Assembly: GCA_963662155.1 (NCBI GenBank)
Contig: OY759268.1
Coordinates: forward strand, 1,737,501 to 1,801,500
DNA: 64,000 nt
DNA from: Lamellibrachia columna
Taxonomy: Eukaryota > Annelida > Polychaeta > Sabellida > Siboglinidae
Direction: 5' to 3'
How positions within the stretch are numbered: the stretch's first letter is position 1; the number at the start of each line of letters is the position of its first letter. The position numbers and the translations under genes are program-made. The notes beneath the pieces were generated by a model. That model saw nothing but the letters and a program-made list of their open reading frames with translations, made no database searches and had not been told where the DNA came from. Shown piece by piece: positions 58,312 to 64,000 of the stretch.

Positions 58312-58546
58312 CCGATGACTTACGGACTTCCCGCTGAATTACGATTCTTACGCTCGCCCTGTCGGCGGTGCGCTGCCCGACTTCGTCGGTGCACAATACC
58401 AATGAGGTCGTGGACTGGACGTTCTGTTGCGCTACCACAACAGCCTGACTTTAACTAAGGGTATAAAACAACCGTCCTCGAAGACGACAATCACTATAGT
58501 AAAGAGACGAAGCGAGAGACGGACGTTCAAGAAACGAGAGATCAAC
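58312..58546 (+). pseudogene. Decayed tandem paralogue of the pVI/pX-like gene
   Basis: Reads LNYDSYARPVGGALPDFVGA then a stop after QYQ, and further on GRGLDVLLRYH and finally RRTFKKREINN. These align with the start, the helix and the basic tail of the preceding gene, while most of the middle is gone. The same pseudogene is present in the inverted copy, so it decayed before the two copies separated. It now supplies the TATA box and leader of the major capsid gene. Confidence 0.75.
58462..58469 (+). promoter_or_regulatory. TATA box of the major capsid gene
   Basis: TATAAAAC in AAGGGTATAAAACAACC lies 86 bp before the capsid ATG at 58548, inside the pseudogene. It is conserved in the inverted copy. 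Confidence 0.65.
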
Positions 58547-58547
58547 A

Positions 58548-59864
58548 ATGGCATTCGTACATAGACAGTCGTGTGAGGGAGTCAAGAGCGAGCTGGATCT
58601 CTTTACCGTACCTCCCACTCAGAACTGCATCATCGCCAGTCACGTGGTGGAACATCAACCCACGGCATCTCTGGACTCTGGAGGTCCGATAGAATTCTTC
58701 ATCCCCGGTTCGGGCGATGATTACATAGATCTCGCCAACACGATGCTACACGTGCAGGTGAAGGTGACGCAACCCAACGGAGCCGATCTTGACGCAGCTG
58801 CACCCGTAGGACCGGTGAACAACTGGCTGCATTCACTGTTTAGCCAGGTCGACGTCTTCCTGAACAGCACGCTCGTGACCCAGTCGACCAACACGTACCC
58901 GTATAGGGCCTTCGTGGAAACGCTGTTGACTTACGGAGTCGGCGCCAAGTCGACGCAGCTGACGAATCAGCTGTGGTACAAGGACAAGGCTAGTCGCATG
59001 AGTGCCGTCGATCTGGCGGGTGGAGTCGATCCTAACCCCGGGTTCGTGACTCGACGAGAATACATATCAGGCAGTCGTGTGGTCGACATGATGGGTCGTC
59101 TCCACGTGGATATGTTTCTACAGGATAAATTCCTAATCAACGGAGTCGACGTCAAGATACGACTGGTGCGTAGTAAGCCGGCGTTTGCGTTGATGGCTGG
59201 AGGAGCAGCCCCCGATTACAAGATAACGATCACCAATGCAACCTTGTTCGTCAAGAAGGCCACCCTCAATCCAGCCGTGCAATTGGCTCACATCAAAGCG
59301 CTCGATAAGAGTACGGTCAAGTATCCGTTACGAAATGTCAGTATGAAGGTGTACTCCATTCCCGCGGGGGCTCGATCGCACACGCACGAGAACCTGTTCC
59401 TCAACACGCTGCCAAAACGTCTCGTACTGTGCTGTATCGACAACGACGCCTACAACGGTGCGTACGATAAAAACCCATTTCACGCCAAGAACAACGCCAT
59501 AGGCTTCCACTCGGTGTACGTGGACGGACGTCAGATACCTTCCAAACCCTTCCAGCCCAACTTCGAGGACAACCTCTTCGTCAGGTGCTACACGAGCCTG
59601 TTCACCTCGACCGGCAAGATCTGGCAGGACGAAGGGAACGGTCTGACTCGCGACGACTACCGAGACGGTTACACCTTCTTCTGTTTCGATCTGACCCCCG
59701 ACCAGTGCGACGGACCCTGCTTCAATCTGGTGCAAAAAGGCAACCTGCGCATCGAATTTCATTTCCGAGAAGCGCTTCGCACCACCGTGAACGTCGTCGC
59801 CTACGCCGAATTCGAATCCGTGCTGGAAATCGACAAGAATCGCAACGTCATCTACGACTACTGA
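58548..59864 (+). CDS. Major capsid protein, double jelly-roll
   Basis: 438 residues, of normal family length. Recognisable segments include GPIEFFIPGSGDDYIDLANT, FLNSTLVTQSTNTYPYRAF, SRVVDMMGRLHVDMF, RKYLI-like YPLRNVSMKVYSIPAGA, and a C-terminal GNLRIEFHF. Double jelly-roll proteins of this group form pseudo-hexameric capsomers. Residues 179-199 (59082-59144) are the 21-codon segment that was multiplied at 33911-36165. The gene lies between the minor capsid and protease genes, as is common in the group. Confidence 0.93.
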   Translation: MAFVHRQSCEGVKSELDLFTVPPTQNCIIASHVVEHQPTASLDSGGPIEFFIPGSGDDYIDLANTMLHVQVKVTQPNGADLDAAAPVGPVNNWLHSLFSQVDVFLNSTLVTQSTNTYPYRAFVETLLTYGVGAKSTQLTNQLWYKDKASRMSAVDLAGGVDPNPGFVTRREYISGSRVVDMMGRLHVDMFLQDKFLINGVDVKIRLVRSKPAFALMAGGAAPDYKITITNATLFVKKATLNPAVQLAHIKALDKSTVKYPLRNVSMKVYSIPAGARSHTHENLFLNTLPKRLVLCCIDNDAYNGAYDKNPFHAKNNAIGFHSVYVDGRQIPSKPFQPNFEDNLFVRCYTSLFTSTGKIWQDEGNGLTRDDYRDGYTFFCFDLTPDQCDGPCFNLVQKGNLRIEFHFREALRTTVNVVAYAEFESVLEIDKNRNVIYDY

Positions 59865-59865
59865 G

Positions 59866-60345
59866 ATGGACACCCTGCAGATCGCTCGTCTACTGGCGAT
59901 GGATCCGAACACCGCGTCCGTCTTTGGCGGCGTTGTACCCAAAGACGGACTGCCTAAAACAATAGACGCTTTACCGATCGCCTTCGTGTGCAACACCGAC
60001 GACGGCGACGAACCGGGCGAACATTGGATAGCGCTGTACCTATCCTCCGACGGACGCGGCGAATACTTCTGTTCGTACGGTCTACCGCCCCTTCACGCCG
60101 TGTTCAGCACCTTCTTGAACAAACACTGTTCCGAGTGGAGTCATAATAGCAAGAGACTTCAGAGTCCAGTGTCTAACGTTTGCGGACAATATTGTGTAAC
60201 TTATATAATGTTTCGATGTAACGGCGCTCCTATGAGAACTTTCGTAAATGCATTCCGAACTGATCTGGTCGCTAACGATTGTCGTGTGTTCGATTGGATT
60301 AACCTACTAAAAAAGGGTACACCATACTATCGCACATCGTACTGA
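59866..60345 (+). CDS. PRO: Adenain-like cysteine protease
   Basis: 159 residues, starting one base after the capsid stop. The catalytic His is in GEHWIALYL, an acidic/Tyr segment is YFCSYGLPP, and Gln and Cys are in QSPVSNVCGQYCVTYI, the usual order H-(D/E)-Q-C. The enzyme would mature capsid and core proteins, as adenain does in adenoviruses. It is the last gene on the plus strand, and an AATAAA follows at 60501. The corresponding gene in the decayed element is at 36424. Confidence 0.92.
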   Translation: MDTLQIARLLAMDPNTASVFGGVVPKDGLPKTIDALPIAFVCNTDDGDEPGEHWIALYLSSDGRGEYFCSYGLPPLHAVFSTFLNKHCSEWSHNSKRLQSPVSNVCGQYCVTYIMFRCNGAPMRTFVNAFRTDLVANDCRVFDWINLLKKGTPYYRTSY

Positions 60346-60500
60346 ACCTCTGGCGAGGTGGAGACACCCGTAAGTTCGCGACCTCTGGCGCGATGGTCGA
60401 CATCCGCAAGTCAACTCATCGTCATCATACCCGTTGTATTCATTCGAACACGCTTGTACTGTTGTCGTTACGATTGTATCGCTACCGCTTTGTTTTATTC

Positions 60501-60506
60501 AATAAA
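60501..60506 (+). terminator. Polyadenylation signal after the protease gene
   Basis: AATAAA stands about 155 bp after the protease stop, in TTATTCAATAAAATACG, and would end the capsid/protease transcripts. Confidence 0.6.
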
Positions 60507-60770
60507 ATACGTGTGCACCGTACGCTTTTGTTCGTCTCCTTACTAGGTCAAAAACATGAGTCCGTTAGGTGTCCCCGCCCGTCAGTCCACCAACCCGCCC
60601 GTCATTCAGTCGCAGTCGCTAGAGAGCGCACCTGTTACCCGAAAAATTTCTCCACCCGCCATTCAGTCGCAGTCGCTAAAGAGCGCACGTGTTATCCAGA
60701 AGACCGCACACACACACGCACGCGTGCGCACGCGCGCTTGCGCACATCAGTTGCTATAATACCCGCTAGG
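60507..60770. other. Polinton right subterminal region
   Basis: Non-coding. Two copies of CATTCAGTCGCAGTCGCTA (about 60603 and 60661), each followed by GAGCGCAC, stand about 58 bp apart. A CACACGCACGCGTGCGCACG run leads into the terminal repeat. Confidence 0.6.
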
Positions 60771-60893
60771 AGGGCTGCACGCGTGCAGCGCGCGCGTCAA
60801 TCGCTAGATGGCGCTATGTACATCCGGCTGCGCGCGCAACCGGATGAAGTTGTGAAAAAAGTGAGGATTGAAAAGCTATAAGGTACTACTACT
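60771..60893 (-). repeat. Polinton right terminal inverted repeat
   Basis: Reverse complement of 43471-43600 over about 95 well-matched bp. It ends GCTATAAGGTACTACTACT, with one ACT more than the left end would predict. The 24-bp near-palindrome is at 60822-60845. Confidence 0.88.
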
Positions 60894-60899
60894 GTTGTC

Positions 60900-61909
60900 C
60901 TCGAAGTTGGGCTGGAAGGGTTTGGAAGGTATCTGACGTCCGTCCACGTACACCGAGTGGAAGCCTATGGCGTTGTTCTTGGCGTGAAATGGGTTTTTAT
61001 CGTACGCACCGTTGTAGGCGTCGTTGTCGATACAGCACAGTACGAGACGTTTTGGCAGCGTGTTGAGGAACAGGTTCTCGTGCGTGTGCGATCGAGCCCC
61101 CGCGGGAATGGAGTACACCTTCATACTGACATTTCGTAACTCGTACTCTTATCGAGCGCTTTGATGTGAGCCAATTGCACGGCTGGATTGAGGGTGGCCT
61201 TCTTGACGAACAAGGTTGCATTGGTGATCGTTATCTTGTAATCGGGGGCTGCTCCTCCAGCCATCAACGCAAACGCCGGCTTACTACGCACCAGTCGTAT
61301 CTTGACGTCGACTCCGTTGATTAGGAATTTATCCTGTAGAAACATATCCACGTGGAGACGACCCATCATGTCGACCACACGACTGCCTGATATGTATTCT
61401 CGTCGAGTCACGAACCCGGGGTTAGGATCGACTCCACCCGCCAGATCGACGGCACTCATGCGACTAGCCTTGTCCTTGTACCACAGCTGATTCGTCAGCT
61501 GCGTCGACTTGGCGCCGACTCCGTAAGTCAACAGCGTTTCCACGAAGGCCCTATACGGGTACGTGTTGGTCGACTGGGTCACGAGCGTGCTGTTCAGGAA
61601 GACGTCGACCTGGCTAAACAGTGAATGCAGCCAGTTGTTCACCGGTCCTACGGGTGCAGCTGCGTCAAGATCGGCTCCGTTGGGTTGCGTCACCTTCACC
61701 TGCACGTGTAGCATCGTGTTGGCGAGATCTATGTAATCATCGCCCGAACCGGGGATGAAGAATTCTATCGGACCTCCAGAGTCCAGAGATGCCGTGGGTT
61801 GATGTTCCACCACGTGACTGGCGATGATGCAGTTCTGAGTGGGAGGTACGGTAAAGAGATCCAGCTCGCTCTTGACTCCCTCACACGACTGTCTATGTAC
61901 GAATGCCAT
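60900..61909 (-). pseudogene. Truncated major capsid gene of the inverted copy
   Basis: Starts with the same ATG context as 58548 and follows it closely. After the KALDKST segment, near 61137-61127, a net loss of 10 bases relative to the intact gene shifts the frame and ends the product. The downstream part is readable in another frame until NFEDN, where homology ends at the terminal repeat of the neighbouring element. The C-terminal about 95 codons and the protease gene are absent. Confidence 0.92.
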
Positions 61910-61910
61910 T

Positions 61911-62145
61911 GTTGATCTCTCGTTTCTTGAACGTCCGTCTCTCGCTTCGTCTCTTTACTATAGTGATTGTCGTCTTCGAGGACTGTTGTTTTATACCCTT
62001 AGTTAAAGTCAGGCTGTTGTGGTAGCGCAACAGAACGTCCAGTCCACGACCTCATTGGTATTGTGCACCGACGAAGTCGGGCAGCGCACCGCCGACAGGG
62101 CGAGCGTAAGAATCGTAATTCAGCGGGAAGTCCGTAAGTCATCGG
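61911..62145 (-). pseudogene. Decayed pVI/pX-like paralogue, inverted copy
   Basis: Same pseudogene as at 58312-58546, with the same internal stop and deletion and the TATA box retained (TTTTATA on the plus strand at about 61988). At least one substitution separates the two. Confidence 0.72.
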
Positions 62146-62173
62146 TGCACCTGCGCTGGTGGTCTCGTGTCTA

Positions 62174-62569
62174 CTATACACGAGCGTCATTGTCGAATAT
62201 GTCGATCTCTCGTTTCTTGGACGTCCGTTTCTTGCGTCGATGCGTTACTGCACTGATTCTCGCCTTCGCAGTCGGTCGCTTTATACGTTTACCAGGGGGA
62301 GGTCGAAGTCCCGTCAACACGGCATCGGTGACGCGTCGCTTGGCGGCCGTTTTTATGTTCTGACCCGATAAGACATCGCCGGCTATACGAACGCCGGTCT
62401 TCAACGCACCCGTACCCAAAGCCACGGCACCTCTCTTGAGGAGCGGCATGACGCTGCGCAACAGACCGCCGAACAGACTGCCCAGTCCGTGACCTCGTTG
62501 GTATTGCGCACCGGCGAAGTAGGGTAGCGCACCGCCAGCCTGACGCGCGTAATAATCGTTGTAGTTCAT
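62174..62569 (-). CDS. Basic virion protein, pVI/pX-like, inverted copy
   Basis: 131 residues and intact. It differs from the copy at 57888-58283 by three residues (Asn to Ser in GLGSLFGG, Arg to Thr in ALGTGALK, Asn to Asp in IAGDVLSG). Its ATG overlaps the minor capsid stop as in the other copy. Confidence 0.75.
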   Translation of the reverse strand: MNYNDYYARQAGGALPYFAGAQYQRGHGLGSLFGGLLRSVMPLLKRGAVALGTGALKTGVRIAGDVLSGQNIKTAAKRRVTDAVLTGLRPPPGKRIKRPTAKARISAVTHRRKKRTSKKREIDIFDNDARV

Positions 62570-63402
62570 TAGAACAGTCCGATCTTACGTCGACGAAAAT
62601 GAAGCGTCACCGTCACTCGGCCGTATTCGAATGGCACGCGTCGACCCATGTCGTCTCTTATATCCACTTCGATCGAGTGGAAGTTCGAGCGTAACAGAGG
62701 TATGTAGTGAACGTTAGTGAAACGTTCGGACACCCTGTCACCGTGACGTCCACTAATCGGAATGGATCGCAACAGTGGCGCGAGAGTGTCACCCACTATA
62801 CGAGACTCCACGACGTCCGTGTATACGTATAGGGTGTTGAATCCCTGCGTCATGTCCACCACGTCGGGGGCTTCGATGTGGAAAGGATACGAGGAGTCGG
62901 AAGTTCGAGAGACGGAGTCGAGTGACGACGCGGACGTAGCATCCGTTTTCGTTCCGGTGGCTACGATCTTGTGGAATCCTAACATGGAAGTAGTCGAACT
63001 GTGGTACGGTATGGTGAACATGGTGTTCTCTGTCATGTGTAACGTCATTTTTTGAGTGACGGAACTATAGCTCATTTGAGCTCGTGCCTTCTCCGTTCTC
63101 AGACTGTACAGTCCGTTGTTGACGTGGTTCATCAATGTTAACGGATCGTCGTAATATCCACACGACAATCTCGAGCGTCGAGTCACGTCGGGAACATCGA
63201 CCTCTTCGAGGAATAACCAGACATCATCCTCCGTGACGTTGTACCAAGTGTGCGAATACTGCATCTCTGTCAATCCACACTCCCACTCGCCGATCAGATC
63301 GACACAGTGAGGCAACTCCGTGACGTAATGGGTCAAGGTGTTGTCGGGGTGCGTCTTCATAGAAGCGTTGCTAGGTAGCGTCATGTAGAAATCAGTCGTC
63401 AT
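62569..63402 (-). CDS. Minor capsid (penton) protein, inverted copy
   Basis: 277 residues, with the same predicted protein as at 57055-57888. The gene is intact although its element lacks integrase, protease and a full capsid gene, so it would need a helper to be useful. Confidence 0.85.
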   Translation of the reverse strand: MTTDFYMTLPSNASMKTHPDNTLTHYVTELPHCVDLIGEWECGLTEMQYSHTWYNVTEDDVWLFLEEVDVPDVTRRSRLSCGYYDDPLTLMNHVNNGLYSLRTEKARAQMSYSSVTQKMTLHMTENTMFTIPYHSSTTSMLGFHKIVATGTKTDATSASSLDSVSRTSDSSYPFHIEAPDVVDMTQGFNTLYVYTDVVESRIVGDTLAPLLRSIPISGRHGDRVSERFTNVHYIPLLRSNFHSIEVDIRDDMGRRVPFEYGRVTVTLHFRRRKIGLF

Positions 63403-63682
63403 TGCGTTTCAACGTGGGATTGGGTAGTAGATAGCCCAACGAACTGCTCAACAGAGCCGTCCACAGATTAGAATCGTCGTGACCGACAGTCAGGTTGTAG
63501 ATGCTTATCACGATGACCGTGTACAAGACGACGATCTGACACAGAAACACTATCTCCTCTTTGGGACACTTGATACAGAACAGATGCCAAGGAGTGCTGT
63601 CGTTCGATGCGTCGGTGCAATCCTCCTCCTCCTCTTCCTCCTCCTCTACGACGATAGTGTGCGGTGCCGTGTCTTGCTCCAT
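63392..63682 (-). CDS. Small membrane protein, inverted copy
   Basis: 96 residues, identical to the protein at 56775-57065. It overlaps the minor capsid gene by 11 bp in the same way. Confidence 0.7.
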   Translation of the reverse strand: MEQDTAPHTIVVEEEEEEEEDCTDASNDSTPWHLFCIKCPKEEIVFLCQIVVLYTVIVISIYNLTVGHDDSNLWTALLSSSLGYLLPNPTLKRNDD

Positions 63683-63712
63683 AATGACAATCCGTATCGC
63701 GTCGTTTAGTCT

Positions 63713-64000
63713 TTATAGCGAAGTGAGCGACCTGTTTTTAGGGAACAGGTTCTGCACGAGATACAGCACGGACGTGTTCCTGTGGTGGCTTTTTTTAGTG
63801 AACAAGGTCGTGACCCGTTCGTCCGTTTCTGCCATGAGATCGTCTATGACGATGAGGTTCCTGGTTGTCGGATCGAACATGGCTGCCGTCGGTAACCCTT
63901 CCTCGAATCGCACGTGACTCAAGTCCATCGTTGCGTAAGCCTCTTGCCATTCTCCGTAACACCACGTTATTTGTTCGGGTGGCGGATCGATCATCGCAGC
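63713..64000 (-). pseudogene. ATPase N-terminal part fused to the integrase stop, inverted copy
   Basis: The minus strand matches the ATPase gene up to VQNLFPKN and then jumps to RSLTSL and the stop of the integrase gene. The joint lies where both parents share CA (53995-53996 and 56723-56724), so a deletion of about 2,728 bp with two-base microhomology explains it. Walker B (IDD) is present. Walker A lies beyond the window end. The C-terminal third of the ATPase is lost, so a working enzyme is unlikely. Confidence 0.9.

Larger units (their letters stand above)
60894..64000 (-). mobile_element. Inverted, internally deleted second Polinton copy (partial)
   Basis: Reads, on the minus strand from the window end, ATPase N-terminal part, integrase stop, small membrane protein, minor capsid, basic protein, pseudogene and the first about 342 codons of the capsid gene. 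Identity to 53700-59580 is very high (few substitutions). Two changes stand out: about 2.73 kb is missing between mid-ATPase and the integrase end, and the copy stops abruptly inside the capsid gene where the right terminal repeat of the intact element begins. It continues beyond the window. Confidence 0.92.

Overview
The window looks like a piece of an animal (metazoan) nuclear genome, most likely an aquatic invertebrate. The evidence is GT-AG introns, decayed CR1/Jockey-like LINEs, a Ginger-type DNA transposon, a Ty3-like integrase scrap, a 17.4 kb Polinton/Maverick (adintovirus-type) element, and a very large amount of tandem-repeat DNA. The species cannot be named from the sequence, and no intact host gene is convincing.

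Positions 1-33,700 are host accessory DNA. There are minisatellite arrays with periods of 17 to 111 bp, purine-rich tracts, and several dispersed repeat families present in two or three copies. Family A is at 3985 and 10045; B at 5380, 10540 and 25716; C at 11300 and 42526; D at 12430, 24260 and 28015; E at 13757 and 31311. Transposon relics include a Ty3-like integrase fragment (12256, minus), a spliced but catalytically broken Ginger-like transposase followed by Ulp1-like protease and PHD-finger exons (18161-20730), and three LINE 3' fragments (21556; 25085, minus; 26855).

Positions 33,764-38,430 hold a decayed second Polinton whose genes have been turned into minisatellites. A 63-bp array grew from the major capsid gene, a 32-bp array from the protease gene and a 37-bp array from the DNA polymerase gene. 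In each case recognisable unexpanded gene sequence still borders the array.

Positions 38,431-43,470 are mainly a 3.3 kb array of a 46-bp unit, followed by family C and a 37-bp array.

Positions 43,471-60,893 are the near-complete Polinton. Its terminal inverted repeats enclose a spliced minus-strand membrane-protein gene, a NADAR (YbiA-like) protein, an RPA70-C-like single-strand DNA-binding protein embedded in a set of phase-compatible splice sites, protein-primed DNA polymerase B (one frameshift and one in-frame UGA near its N-terminus), packaging ATPase, two conserved structural or unknown proteins, two small membrane ORFs, a chromodomain integrase, a small membrane protein, minor capsid protein, a basic core/lytic-like protein with a decayed paralogue, major capsid protein and adenain-like protease. 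Polymerase, SSB and NADAR would act on nucleic acid and nucleotide chemistry. The capsid proteins, ATPase and protease form a virion module, and the integrase inserts the element into chromosomes.

Positions 60,894-64,000 are an inverted, almost identical but internally deleted copy of the same element. It lacks the protease, the MCP 3' end and everything between mid-ATPase and the integrase stop, and it runs off the window end.
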